Shown here piece after piece: positions 27,807 through 36,161 of a stretch of 64,000 bases of DNA. The position numbers and the translations under genes were made by a program. The notes beneath the pieces were generated by a model. The model was not told the DNA's origin. It saw nothing but the letters and a program-made list of their open reading frames with translations, and searched no databases. Numbering within the stretch: position 1 is the first letter of the stretch; every line of letters starts with the position of its first letter. The DNA is from Bordetella ansorpii (GTDB taxonomy: Bacteria; Pseudomonadota; Gammaproteobacteria; Burkholderiales; Burkholderiaceae_B): the NCBI RefSeq assembly GCF_900078705.1, contig NZ_FKIF01000002.1:124001-188000 (forward strand). The letters are read 5' to 3'.

Positions 27807-29159
27807 CTAACCTGCCAGTTTGTCGGCGGCCTCTTGAAGGCCGTTGAGGATGCAGTCGGCCACGTGCATGGGGAATCCAGCCGGCAGTAGCGCGCGGACG
27901 GTCTTCACGGCTGCGGGCGTGCGCGCCACCAGGTCGTCGAGGACGTGCTCCACCCCCTGACCGTTTTGATCCACTACGCCATGCTCGGTGCCCATGGCAA
28001 TCCAGTGCCGACGCAGGATGTCGCGCATGACCCAGTGGGGGTTTTTCGAGCGCACGGCCATGGCCATCTTGGCGTCGTACGGAGACAGCCGATTCGCACC
28101 CTTGCCGATGATGGGGTAAGCGGAAAGCACGTCGTACAGCGGGGTGAGTTCGTAGGTGCCGCCCTGGCGCAGGAAAATGCTGAAGTTCTTCGCGTGACCA
28201 TCCGTGGCGCGCAGCATCCAGAAGAGGACCTGGGCCTGGAAGAACGTGCGGCGGTCACGGTCGGGAGCGCGCGACGTGGCCAACAGCCTCATGATTTGGC
28301 GCACACCCGGCCCGCCGTCGGACTCGTACTTCAAATGCGGCGGGGTTCCCGTCGCCTGGCACATGTCTTCCTGCGGCAGCCGGATGAGCCAGCGCCTGCC
28401 CTCCGGGTTCTCCCACCACATCCGGTCGAAGCGCTCGACCGCCAGCACCTTCATGTCCTCGAACATCAGGGGCGCGGTGCGCGCCACCGGCATTTGGTAG
28501 GCACGCAGGACTTCGGAGCACAGCCACTCGTTTTCGACCGAATCGCTCATGTCGAACTTCATGTTTGCGACCAGGCCCAGTGGCAGCTTGAAGATGTGAG
28601 TGGTCGGTGTCGCGCCATGCGGCCGGCACCATCGCCCGTCGTACCAGAGCATGGCCGACTTTTCCTGTGCTCCGGCAATGGAGATGCGGAAGGCTTCATC
28701 CTCGGCGGCGTCCCGGCCCAGGGGGCCTGGCGTCAAGGTGTTGCGAAGCAGTTGGGCAATCTCGGCGTCGGTCATCGGAACCGCGTTCACCTCTTGAACG
28801 CCGTCCGGCGCCTCGGGGCCCGGCACCACCTGCAGCGCGCCGGCGCAGTCCCGGCCGACTTCAGCCAGCAGGGCGAACGCGTGGGTCGAACCGGCTTGAT
28901 ACCGACGTGCAACGCGCTCGCGGATTTCCTTGCTGTCCGGCAGCAGGTTTTCGAAGTAGGTGCGCACGGCTTCGCCACGGTGCGGCGGGTTGCCCGGGGT
29001 GAAAGGGAGGGACAGCGACAGCGGGCGCCCCTGGCCGGAAGCCACCCAGGCGTCGGCATACTGCAGGACTTCTCCGGCATGCGGTTGCACGCTCCAGGTG
29101 CCGACGAATTCGCCATTCATCCAGAGATTCAGGGTGCGGGTGTGCGAACGCCGACCCAT
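27807..29159 (-). CDS. hipA: HipA-type serine/threonine kinase toxin
   Basis: 450 residues. In the type II HipBA system HipA phosphorylates a translation factor (GltX in E. coli) and slows growth until neutralised by HipB. Visible here: an N-terminal couple-HipA domain (LNLWMNGEFVGTW... LPFTPG), the phosphorylation-loop-region motif ISIAGAQEKSAM (about 159-170), THIFKLP (ATP Lys), catalytic Asp320 in TDGHAKNFS and metal Asp343 in LTPLYDVLS. All catalytic residues are intact. It starts four bases after the hipB stop. The G+C-rich flank at 27640-27806 has no gene. Confidence 0.94.
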   Translation of the reverse strand: MGRRSHTRTLNLWMNGEFVGTWSVQPHAGEVLQYADAWVASGQGRPLSLSLPFTPGNPPHRGEAVRTYFENLLPDSKEIRERVARRYQAGSTHAFALLAEVGRDCAGALQVVPGPEAPDGVQEVNAVPMTDAEIAQLLRNTLTPGPLGRDAAEDEAFRISIAGAQEKSAMLWYDGRWCRPHGATPTTHIFKLPLGLVANMKFDMSDSVENEWLCSEVLRAYQMPVARTAPLMFEDMKVLAVERFDRMWWENPEGRRWLIRLPQEDMCQATGTPPHLKYESDGGPGVRQIMRLLATSRAPDRDRRTFFQAQVLFWMLRATDGHAKNFSIFLRQGGTYELTPLYDVLSAYPIIGKGANRLSPYDAKMAMAVRSKNPHWVMRDILRRHWIAMGTEHGVVDQNGQGVEHVLDDLVARTPAAVKTVRALLPAGFPMHVADCILNGLQEAADKLAG

Positions 29160-29163
29160 GGGT

Positions 29164-29424
29164 TCACCAGTTGGGGCCCACCGACGCCTTGGGCGACGGC
29201 GATTCGCTGGTCTTGCGCAGCACGAGCTCGACGCCCAGGATGCTCAGAAGCTCCAGCAGGCGATCGGCGCTGACCTTGTCGGCATGGCGCTCGAGATTGG
29301 ACAGGGCCTGCTGGCTGACGCCCAGGCGCTTGGCCGTATCCGCTTGGGTCAGGCCGGACTGTTTGCGAAAACCCCGGAGCAGTGCTGGCAGCTGCTCCGC
29401 CGTACGGACGGTGAAGTCGGGCAT
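29164..29424 (-). CDS. hipB: HipB-type antitoxin, XRE-family DNA-binding protein
   Basis: 86 residues with a helix-turn-helix at about 22-65 (SGLTQADTAKRLGVSQQALSNLERHADKVSADRL). Its last 20 residues (KTSESPSPKASVGPNW) are unstructured, like the flexible tail through which HipB is degraded in E. coli. First gene of the hipBA operon and expected to repress it together with HipA. The AT-rich region upstream, with a 47-base near-palindrome (29491-29537), is the presumed operator region. Confidence 0.94.
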   Translation of the reverse strand: MPDFTVRTAEQLPALLRGFRKQSGLTQADTAKRLGVSQQALSNLERHADKVSADRLLELLSILGVELVLRKTSESPSPKASVGPNW

Positions 29425-29490
29425 ACAAGTCTCGGGTTGTTTTTTCTATTTACAAATTCTACTCAGTAAAATTGAAATACGCAATTAGAG

Positions 29491-29537
29491 TTGTAAAGCA
29501 AGAATACAACTTTAAAGTTGTATTCTTGCTTTTACAA
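29491..29537. repeat. 47-bp near-perfect AT-rich palindrome upstream of hipBA
   Basis: The left arm (29491-29513) begins TTGTAAAGCAAGAATAC and the right arm (29514-29537) is its complement with a single extra T, without a loop. A further TTTACAA copy lies at 29449-29455. The arm length far exceeds a normal terminator. It lies 67 bases upstream of hipB and 83 bases downstream of the phzF-like stop. It could be a HipB operator array, a cruciform, a bidirectional terminator, or the end of a lost mobile element. Confidence 0.75.
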
Positions 29538-29619
29538 TTCATGAGTTGTGAAAGACCCAACACGTTGCGCGCGACGGTCTTCAGTGCACTGGCCGTTGGC
29601 GCCGTGGCCGCAATGCCAT

Positions 29620-30456
29620 TCAAGGCCGTGTCATCAGCCGGGCATTGCCAGAAACGCGGATACCTTCGCCGCTTGCCGCGCCGATGTCGGCACGAATACG
29701 GCAGGGCACGCCCATGTCGTCGCCTTGATCAATACGGATGCTTGCCCCATGAGGCCAGCCGATATCACGCAAATAGCCGCCCAGCGCGGCGGCGGCGGCG
29801 CCGGTGGCAGGGTCTTCAAACACGCCGCCCAGCGGGAACGGATTGCGCACATGAAAGTGTTGATCCTGTTCGGCGTAGACCAGGCAAAACGTAGTCAGGT
29901 CTTCACGGCTGGCCAAGGCTTGGCCTTGCGCGATGTCGTAGTTCATACGCCTTAGCGCGTCGCGCGACCGTAAGGCCAGAACAAGATGGTTGGCACCGGC
30001 ATGGGCCAGCGCGGGCGGTATCCGTGGATCAAGGTCGGCTTGATGCAGTTTGAAGAGCGCCAGGGCCTCTTGCAGCAAGGGCTGCGGTGCGCCGCCGCTT
30101 CGCGTGGGAGGCGACCGAAACGATGCGCTCCACCCCGCCTGCGAGTCGTATCCATCAACGGTGATTTCCGCCTGATTGAGTTGAAGCGCGAACGTGCCCG
30201 AACCCTGTCGTTTCGCCAACGCCGCGCCCAGCGCGATCGTGGCGTGCCCACAAAAGTCCACCTCGACCAGCGGCGAGAAGTAGCGCACCCGCCACCCGTC
30301 TTGCAGCGGCGCCGCAAACACGGTTTCCGAATAACCGACCTGCTGGGCAACGCGCTGCATTTCATCCGCCGGGGGCAACGTTTCGCAAATAACGACCCCT
30401 GCGGGGTTGCCGCCGGACGATGCGGCTGAGAATGCCGCAATATGCTGAACGTCCAT
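29620..30456 (-). CDS. PhzF-family isomerase
   Basis: 278 residues from the ATG at 30456, chosen because AAAGGAAAG stands just before it and MDVQHIAAFSAASSGGNPAG is the usual family N-terminus. The catalytic Glu lies in VGYSETVFAAP (Glu44) and the FCGHATIALGAAL loop is intact. The C-terminal half has the EDPATGAAAAALGGYL motif. PhzF-like enzymes catalyse isomerisation or epimerisation; the substrate of most members is unknown. The reading frame is open without interruption into an IS5 transposase remnant upstream (30502-30681), so a fusion protein is possible. Confidence 0.9.
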   Translation of the reverse strand: MDVQHIAAFSAASSGGNPAGVVICETLPPADEMQRVAQQVGYSETVFAAPLQDGWRVRYFSPLVEVDFCGHATIALGAALAKRQGSGTFALQLNQAEITVDGYDSQAGWSASFRSPPTRSGGAPQPLLQEALALFKLHQADLDPRIPPALAHAGANHLVLALRSRDALRRMNYDIAQGQALASREDLTTFCLVYAEQDQHFHVRNPFPLGGVFEDPATGAAAAALGGYLRDIGWPHGASIRIDQGDDMGVPCRIRADIGAASGEGIRVSGNARLMTRP

Positions 30457-30501
30457 GTCTTTCCTTTGTGTCATACGGCCACGAGCACCGCCAGGCGCTT
30501 G

Positions 30502-30681
30502 CATCGTCTCGATCGGATACGGCTGGCGCCCAGGCTTGCCTGCCTGCGGGTAATGTTTGGCGATCTCGCCTGCAAGATAGTCCCACGGCACCGTACGCTC
30601 CATCTCGCCCAGAAACTTCTCGCGCCGCGTCTGCTTGCGCTTGCCGCTGAACTCCGCTTCCGAAAAACTCAGTTGGCTCAT
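30502..30681 (-). pseudogene. IS5-family transposase remnant (N-terminal 60 codons)
   Basis: The frame starting at the ATG at 30681 opens MSQLSFSEAEFSGKRKQTRR and continues with EKFLGEMERTVPWDYL and AGEIAKHYPQAG. This is the well-conserved N-terminus of IS5-group (IS903/IS5-type DDE) transposases. Similarity stops after PIETM. The DDE catalytic core is absent and the frame runs straight into the phzF-like gene. I could not identify terminal inverted repeats. The element is dead but its promoter and start codon may now drive phzF. Confidence 0.85.
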
Positions 30682-30701
30682 GACTGACTCTTCAAAGACT
30701 G

Positions 30702-31169
30702 GTGCCTGAATTATGGCTCACGGGCAGCGTTATTCAGAGCGTCCTTAAAGATGAACTGGCACAGGCATGCCGAAAAGCATTCACCGGATTTGAAAAGAAC
30801 GACCGTTTGGAACTGGTCGCGGCACTTGCCGAAGATGTTGTGTTTGAATTTTCTGATTCCTTGCCCTACGGCGGAAGCTACAAGGGCAAGAAACAGTTTC
30901 TCCAATTTTGGGCGAATGTGTATAGCAAGTATGAGTACTTCAACTACGATGCACACGCCGTCTTGGTCGCTGAAGACTACATCATCGTTCCTGTCGAGGC
31001 GCGCGCGAAGACGAAAACCGGCTTCTCGATGAACAATGAGCATTGCTTTTTGTTTCGCGTCAAGGACGGCCAAATTGTCTATGGGCGCATCTACGCAGAC
31101 ACGGCGCGAGGGCGCGATGTGCTAGAGGGTCGAGAACCCCGACGTTACCCCCAGATGGATCTGGGCTAA
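30702..31169 (+). CDS. NTF2/SnoaL-like protein, 5' end probably altered
   Basis: Up to 155 residues with the cystatin-like fold of SnoaL/NTF2 proteins: an N-terminal helix (AQACRKAFTGFEKNDRLELVAALAEDVVFEFSD), YGGSYKGKKQFLQFWANV, then strands ending HCFLFRVKDGQIVYGRIYADT. There is no ATG at a suitable place; the frame can begin at GTG 30702, without a ribosome site and only 20 bases from the transposase remnant. The true start was probably removed when the insertion sequence landed. Its A+T content is higher than that of neighbours, a sign of transfer. Function unknown. Confidence 0.65.
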   Translation: MPELWLTGSVIQSVLKDELAQACRKAFTGFEKNDRLELVAALAEDVVFEFSDSLPYGGSYKGKKQFLQFWANVYSKYEYFNYDAHAVLVAEDYIIVPVEARAKTKTGFSMNNEHCFLFRVKDGQIVYGRIYADTARGRDVLEGREPRRYPQMDLG

Positions 31170-31396
31170 GCCGCCATCGCCGTGCCTCGCCAGGCGCGTC
31201 TTGCCGCTCCACGCCACAATTCGGGATATTGAAGGGTCGCCTGCGTCCGGCCGTAGCTCGCGCCTAAACGCAGGCGAGTGACCTGCCGCGTTACACCGTG
31301 CCTAGAGCCGGTGATCCGGTGGCTGCGCGATCCAAGTGCCGGCCCACGCACATCGAAGGCCAGCGTGGCCTTTTCGGCGCACCGCGTGTTCTTGCA

Positions 31397-32299
31397 TCAA
31401 GACATCGAGGAGGTAGGGGTCAACGCGGGAATCCGGGAAAACACTTCCGCAATGAAATCCATGAACACGATCGCACGAGTCGGCAGCAACCTGCTCGCCA
31501 CATAGACGATCTGTACAGGGACAGAGGGTGGAACGTGCGCGGTAAGAATGCGTCGCAGGCGACCGCTCTTGAGCCCGTCCTCGAACAGCCAGGCCGGACC
31601 GTGCGCAATCCCAAGCCCTCCAACGGCCGCCACGCTGGCCGCGGACGGCGAATTCACTTTTATCCTGCCGGATACCGGAATGTCGACGTCGCGCAGTCGC
31701 CACGTCGCGCCGGACGATAGCAGCGTGTAAATCACGCAGTCGTGATCGCGCAGGTCGTCTGGCGTTTCCGGCACGCCGCGCCTGGCCAGATAGTCCTCGC
31801 TGGCCACGAACACGCGTTCGTATGACCCTATGGGCCGGGCGCGCAACGAACTGTCTTGCAGGTGTCCGATCCGGATAGCCAGTTCGCTCCCTTCATCGAC
31901 AAGATCCACATAGCGATCATTGAGTTGCAGATCCAACGTCAGCCCCGGATACTGCTGAAGGAATGCCGGCACGTGGGGCATGACGAATGCATGACCGAGC
32001 GCCGTCGGGCACGCAACGCGTAAAAGTCCTGAAGGCTCGGTGCCATCCCGGAACGAGGATTCCGATTCGTCTACCGCATCCAGAATTCGCCGAATATCGG
32101 CGTAGTAGCGTTCTCCTTCCGGCGTAAGAGACAGCTTGCGTGTGGAGCGGTGAAGCAGCCTTGCCTGCAGGTGATCTTCCAACGCCGCCACATATCGGCT
32201 CACATTGGGTTGGCCCAGACCGAGATCGCGTCCGGCAGCAGAGAAGCTTCCCGTCTCCACGGCGCGCGCAAAGCAGGTCATCAATAGAAATCGATCCAT
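31397..32299 (-). CDS. LysR-family transcriptional regulator
   Basis: 300 residues; helix-turn-helix in the first 60 (MDRFLLMTCFARAVETGSFSAAGRDLGLGQPNVSRYVAALE) and an effector domain of the DsdC/PtxR-like group (VPAFLQQYPGLTLDLQLNDRYVDLVDEGSELAIRIG). Divergent from a short-chain dehydrogenase at 32428, with a perfect palindrome (32315-32335) in the AT-rich gap. This LysR/SDR layout is a common quinone- or aldehyde-responsive pair. The 227 bases downstream (31170-31396) hold no gene but contain a nine-pair inverted repeat (31238-31276). Confidence 0.92.
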   Translation of the reverse strand: MDRFLLMTCFARAVETGSFSAAGRDLGLGQPNVSRYVAALEDHLQARLLHRSTRKLSLTPEGERYYADIRRILDAVDESESSFRDGTEPSGLLRVACPTALGHAFVMPHVPAFLQQYPGLTLDLQLNDRYVDLVDEGSELAIRIGHLQDSSLRARPIGSYERVFVASEDYLARRGVPETPDDLRDHDCVIYTLLSSGATWRLRDVDIPVSGRIKVNSPSAASVAAVGGLGIAHGPAWLFEDGLKSGRLRRILTAHVPPSVPVQIVYVASRLLPTRAIVFMDFIAEVFSRIPALTPTSSMS

Positions 32300-32314
32300 A
32301 AGCCCATCCCGAGA

Positions 32315-32335
32315 TTCATGCCTTTATTGCATGAA
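32315..32335. promoter_or_regulatory. candidate LysR operator between lysR and SDR gene
   Basis: TTCATGC-CTTTATT-GCATGAA is a perfect inverted repeat that starts 16 bases upstream of the LysR ATG. A partial copy (TTCAGCATGAAC) follows about 30 bases further on. Strong symmetry in a divergent LysR promoter makes it the likely binding site. Confidence 0.55.
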
Positions 32336-32427
32336 ACGTATTCAAAATATCCATCTTATCGAACATTCAGCATGAACATACATTTCTTCTGGTGGACCGA
32401 TAGCGGTCAATATTCACGGAGAAAAGT

Positions 32428-33180
32428 ATGTCGCGCTTGCAAGGTAAACGTACGCTCATCACGGGCGGCACCAGTGGTATCGGCCTGGAAACGGCCAAGC
32501 AGTTCCTGGCCGAAGGCGCTCGCGTCATCGTCACAGGCGTCAACCCCGATTCGATCGCCAGGGCGCAGGCCGAACTCGGTTCGGACGTGCCGGTACTGCG
32601 CGCGGACTCGGCCAGCGTCGCCGCCCAGAAGGAACTGGCACAGGCGGTCAAGGATCGCTATGGGCAACTCGACGTGGCTTTTCTGAATGCTGGGGTTTCA
32701 GTCTGGTTGCCGATCGAGGAATGGACGGAAGAGATGTTCGATCGTTCCTTCGACATCAACGTCAAGGGCCCGTATTTCTTGATGCAAGCCTTGCTGCCCG
32801 TGTTTGCGAACCCGGCATCCGTCGTCCTCACCACGTCGGTCAGCGCCCATGCCGGGTCGGACCGCTCGTCCGTGTACGCCGCCACGAAAGCCGCGTTTCT
32901 GAACATGTCAAAAACGCTTTCCACCGAGCTGTTGGCACGGGGCATCCGAGTTAACGCGGTGAGCCCGGGACCGGTCCAGACGCCCCTCTACGACAAGCTC
33001 GGCATTCCCGCCGCCTACCGTGAGCAGGTCAACAAAGAGATCGCCGCGAGCATTCCGCTTGGCCGGTTCGGCACCGCCGAGGAGGTCGCCAAGGCCGTCC
33101 TTTATCTCGCTTCCGATGAGTCGCAGTGGACCCTCGGATCGGAAATTGTTCTGGACGGTGGGCGCTTGCTCAACCGCTGA
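32428..33180 (+). CDS. short-chain dehydrogenase/reductase (SDR)
   Basis: 250 residues, classical SDR. Cofactor motif TGGTSGIG (about 11-18), the NAG motif (LNAGV about 90), catalytic Ser (TTSVSAHAG), Tyr and Lys in the YAATK motif (about 150-154), and the SPGPVQTPLY loop. ATG at 32428 behind CGGAGAAAAG. Oxidises or reduces an alcohol/carbonyl with NAD(P); the substrate cannot be told. Divergent from a LysR gene that likely regulates it; a GST gene follows 90 bases downstream. Confidence 0.93.
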   Translation: MSRLQGKRTLITGGTSGIGLETAKQFLAEGARVIVTGVNPDSIARAQAELGSDVPVLRADSASVAAQKELAQAVKDRYGQLDVAFLNAGVSVWLPIEEWTEEMFDRSFDINVKGPYFLMQALLPVFANPASVVLTTSVSAHAGSDRSSVYAATKAAFLNMSKTLSTELLARGIRVNAVSPGPVQTPLYDKLGIPAAYREQVNKEIAASIPLGRFGTAEEVAKAVLYLASDESQWTLGSEIVLDGGRLLNR

Positions 33181-33270
33181 ACCCTCTGCGGACGCAGCCC
33201 CTTTTGAGATCAGACATTGCGAGCGGGACGCGCGTCCTGCGCCCGCTCCGCAATGCAGACAAAGAACGTG

Positions 33271-33933
33271 ATGAACTCGCTCATCTTAATCAGTCACCCT
33301 CTCTGCCCATTTGTTCAGCGTGCCGCCATTGTGCTGCTGGAAAAACAGGTGCCATTCGAACGCATCAACGTGAATCTGCGTGACAAGCCCGCGTGGTTCC
33401 TCGAGCTGTCCCCGAGTGGCAAGGTGCCGCTCCTCCAGGTGCGTCGCCCAGACGGAACGACGGTCGTCCTGTTTGAGAGCATGGCGATCTGCGAGTATCT
33501 GCTTGAGACGCAACCTGGTCCGAGCCTTTATCCGGATGACGCATTACTGCGCGCCATGAATCGCGCATGGATCGAGCTGAGCACCACAACGCTCGGAGAT
33601 GCTTGGGCGTTCTTGAATGCAAAGGATGCTCAGGCCGCCAACGCTTGGGCGATCTCGTTGGAAAAGAAATTGGCTCAGTATGAACGGGTGCTGGAACACG
33701 GCCCTTTCTTCAACGGGGACCGGTTTGGCATGGTGGACGTGGCAATGGCCCCGGTGTTCCGCTACTTTGACGTTTTGCAGCCAGCCAGCTGGGCACCACT
33801 ATTGACCCGATACCCTCGCATCGACGCTTGGCGCCGAGCCATCCTGAGCCGGCCCAGTGTCATCGCGGCGGTCACGCCTGATTATTCGAGGCTTCTGCGC
33901 GCACACTTCAAAGAAGCAATTAAAAGCACCTGA
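33271..33933 (+). CDS. glutathione S-transferase family protein
   Basis: 220 residues from the ATG at 33271; family members start MxxLxLISHPLCPFVQR, which fits here, though an ATG at 33253 is also in frame. The N-terminal thioredoxin-like domain has the CPFVQRA motif of Omega/Beta-like GSTs, with a cysteine in place of the catalytic Tyr/Ser, then VPFERINVNLRDKPAWFLELSPSGKVPLL and the glutathione-binding ESMAICEYL. The C-terminal helical domain is complete. Probably cotranscribed with the SDR gene and acts in detoxification. Confidence 0.9.
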   Translation: MNSLILISHPLCPFVQRAAIVLLEKQVPFERINVNLRDKPAWFLELSPSGKVPLLQVRRPDGTTVVLFESMAICEYLLETQPGPSLYPDDALLRAMNRAWIELSTTTLGDAWAFLNAKDAQAANAWAISLEKKLAQYERVLEHGPFFNGDRFGMVDVAMAPVFRYFDVLQPASWAPLLTRYPRIDAWRRAILSRPSVIAAVTPDYSRLLRAHFKEAIKST

Positions 33934-33961
33934 CCATAGCCGCCACCCGTGCTGCTATGGT
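33933..33961 (+). terminator. hairpin at the end of the GST gene
   Basis: ACCATAGC (33933-33940) pairs with GCTATGGT (33954-33961) across a 13-base loop, beginning at the last base of the stop codon. No T-tract follows, so it may only protect the 3' end. Confidence 0.35.
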
Positions 33962-34031
33962 TCGCAAGGCAACAGCCAACACGCCCCCCGGCTGATCCGT
34001 CGAGCCGATCACTTTGCTTAGTCCATAAAGA

Positions 34032-34053
34032 CAGGGCCGCATCCGCGGCCCTG
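34032..34053. terminator. strong hairpin between GST and glmS
   Basis: CAGGGCCGC, loop ATCC, GCGGCCCTG: nine perfect GC-rich pairs. On the minus strand TCTTTAT follows the stem, so it can end glmS transcripts about 130 bases after the glmS stop. It may also stop read-through from the GST side. The rest of 33962-34183 is AT-rich and holds no gene. Confidence 0.65.
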
Positions 34054-34183
34054 ACAAAACACAGATTTAGCAAACCTTTCAGCAAAAATAGCAGGCTTTG
34101 ACCGAAATTGTCGCCGTACCGACTTTATTCCTAAATACAGACTTTATCTATCGTTTTCAAGCCTCCGCGATACCCGGGGCGGT

Positions 34184-36016
34184 TCACTCCACCGTCACGC
34201 TCTTCGCCAGATTCCGCGGCTTGTCCACATCCGTCCCGCGCGCGCATGCCGTGTGATACGACAGCAACTGCAGCGGCACCGTATGCAGGATCGGCGACAG
34301 CAGGCCATAGTGCTCCGGCATGCGGATCACGTGCATCCCTTCCGCATTCGCAATCTTGCTGTCCGCATCCGCGAACACATACAGCTCCCCCCCCCGTGCC
34401 CGCACTTCCTGCATGTTGGACTTCAGCTTCTCCAGCAGCGCATCGTTCGGTGCAATCGTCACCACCGGCATATGCTCGGTCACCAGGGCCAGCGGGCCAT
34501 GCTTCAGCTCACCGGCCGGATACGCCTCGGCGTGGATGTAGCTGATTTCCTTCAGCTTCAACGCCCCTTCCAACGCGATCGGATAGTGCATGCCGCGGCC
34601 CAGGAACAGCGCGTTTTCCTTCGAGGCGAAACGATCCGCCCACGCCATGATCTGCGGCTCCAGCGCCAGCACCGAGCCAATCGCCGACGGCAGATGGCGC
34701 AGCGCCTTCAGCCCCTCGGCCTCCTTCTCGGCCGTCAGCAACCCACGCGTCTGCGCCAGCGTCAGCGTCAGCAGGAACAGCGCCGTCAGCTGCGTGGTGA
34801 ACGCCTTGGTCGACGCCACGCCGATCTCGACGCCGGCACGCGTGATGTAGGCCAGTTCGCATTCGCGCACCATGGCGCTGGTGGACACGTTGCACACGGT
34901 CAGCGTGTGCTTCATGCCCATTTCGCGCGCATGCTTCAGCGCGGCCAGGGTATCGGCGGTTTCGCCGGATTGCGAGATCGTCACCACCAGGGACTTGGGA
35001 TTCGGCACGCTGTCGCGGTAGCGGTACTCGCTGGCGATTTCAACGGACACCGGAATCTTGGCCACGGACTCGATCCAGTACTTGGCGGTCAGGCCGGCGT
35101 AGTAGCTGGTGCCGCACGCCAGGATCAGCAGCGAATCGATGTCCTTGAAGATCTTGTGAGCCTTGTCGCCGAACAGTTCCGGCGTGATGGACTCGATGTC
35201 CTGCAACGTGTCGCCCACGGCGCGCGGCTGCTCGAAGATCTCTTTCTGCATGAAGTGGCGGTACGGGCCCAGCTCGGCTTCGCCGGTATGGACCTGCACC
35301 GTGTGCACTTTGCGCTCGACGCGCTTGCCTTTGCCATCGACCACCCACACGCGGGCCAGTTGCAGGTCGACGACGTCGCCGTCCTCCAGGTACAGGATCT
35401 GGTCGGTGGTGCCGGCCAGGGCCAACGCGTCCGAGGCCAGGAAGTTCTCGTTTTGGCCCACGCCCACCACGAGCGGCGAGCCCTGGCGTGCGCCGACCAC
35501 ACGGTGCGGCTCGTCGCGGCAGAACACGGCGATGGCGTAGGCGCCCTGCAGGCGGCGCACGGCCTGCTGCACGGCGTCGAACAGGTCACCCTGGTACAGG
35601 TGGTTGACCAGGTGGGCGATGACTTCGGTGTCGGTCTGGCTTTCGAAGACGAAGCCCGCGCCCTGCAGCTCCTGGCGCAGCTCGTCGTGGTTCTCGATGA
35701 TGCCGTTGTGGACCAGGGCGATGCGCGGCTCGTCCTTGCCGATGGCGGAGAAGTGCGGGTGCGCGTTGTGCGTGGCCGGGGCGCCGTGGGTAGCCCAGCG
35801 GGTGTGGGCGATGCCGGTGAAGCCGGACAGCTTGTCTTGCGCGGCCTGGTCAGCCAGCTCGGCCACGCGCTGGGTACTGCGCGTGCGGCGCAGATGGCCG
35901 TCCATGTACAGCGCGACGCCGCAGGAGTCGTAGCCACGATACTCCAGGCGCTTGAGGCCTTCGATGAGAATGGGGGTGATGTCGCGTTGCGCGACGGCGC
36001 CGACGATGCCGCACAT
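34184..36016 (-). CDS. glmS: glutamine-fructose-6-phosphate aminotransferase (isomerizing)
   Basis: 610 residues, full family length. Makes glucosamine-6-phosphate from fructose-6-phosphate and glutamine, the entry to peptidoglycan and LPS amino sugars. The N-terminal glutaminase begins [10 protein letters not shown], with Cys2 the nucleophile after Met removal. Two SIS isomerase domains follow and the C-terminus NLAKSVTVE is the usual one. ATG at 36016 behind TTAAGGAG. A run of nine G residues (minus strand; 34387-34395) lies in the codons for RGGE of the second SIS domain. No glmS ribozyme-like structure is seen. Confidence 0.97.
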   Translation of the reverse strand: MCGIVGAVAQRDITPILIEGLKRLEYRGYDSCGVALYMDGHLRRTRSTQRVAELADQAAQDKLSGFTGIAHTRWATHGAPATHNAHPHFSAIGKDEPRIALVHNGIIENHDELRQELQGAGFVFESQTDTEVIAHLVNHLYQGDLFDAVQQAVRRLQGAYAIAVFCRDEPHRVVGARQGSPLVVGVGQNENFLASDALALAGTTDQILYLEDGDVVDLQLARVWVVDGKGKRVERKVHTVQVHTGEAELGPYRHFMQKEIFEQPRAVGDTLQDIESITPELFGDKAHKIFKDIDSLLILACGTSYYAGLTAKYWIESVAKIPVSVEIASEYRYRDSVPNPKSLVVTISQSGETADTLAALKHAREMGMKHTLTVCNVSTSAMVRECELAYITRAGVEIGVASTKAFTTQLTALFLLTLTLAQTRGLLTAEKEAEGLKALRHLPSAIGSVLALEPQIMAWADRFASKENALFLGRGMHYPIALEGALKLKEISYIHAEAYPAGELKHGPLALVTEHMPVVTIAPNDALLEKLKSNMQEVRARGGELYVFADADSKIANAEGMHVIRMPEHYGLLSPILHTVPLQLLSYHTACARGTDVDKPRNLAKSVTVE

Positions 36017-36060
36017 AGAGGGTTCTCCTTAAAGGGCTTGCCGCATTGTGCCTGCCATGC

Positions 36061-36079
36061 AAAGAAATTGGATTTCTTT
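36061..36079. promoter_or_regulatory. inverted repeat in the glmS/lrp divergent promoter
   Basis: AAAGAAAT-TGG-ATTTCTTT is a perfect repeat in the AT-rich 145-base gap, 45 bases upstream of glmS and 83 bases upstream of the Lrp-type gene. A candidate site for the adjacent Lrp/AsnC protein, by position only. Confidence 0.4.
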
Positions 36080-36161
36080 ATCTACTTAGTTATGTAATTT
36101 TATTTACTTACAAAAACGTGATTAAATATTCTTCCATTTCAAATCAAAAAATGGACGAATC

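Noticed and set aside
31238-31276. Nine-pair inverted repeat (CGCCTGCGT/ACGCAGGCG) after the NTF2-like gene
   Set aside because: Long 21-base loop and no T-tract; not good enough for a terminator call, though it may be a weak 3' structure.
34253-36097. 614-codon plus-strand frame opposite glmS
   Set aside because: Antisense shadow of an unambiguous glmS; composition and lack of ribosome site argue against coding.
36017-36161. glmS ribozyme or riboswitch upstream of glmS
   Set aside because: The leader is short, AT-rich and lacks the ribozyme pairing elements; the ribozyme is a Gram-positive feature.
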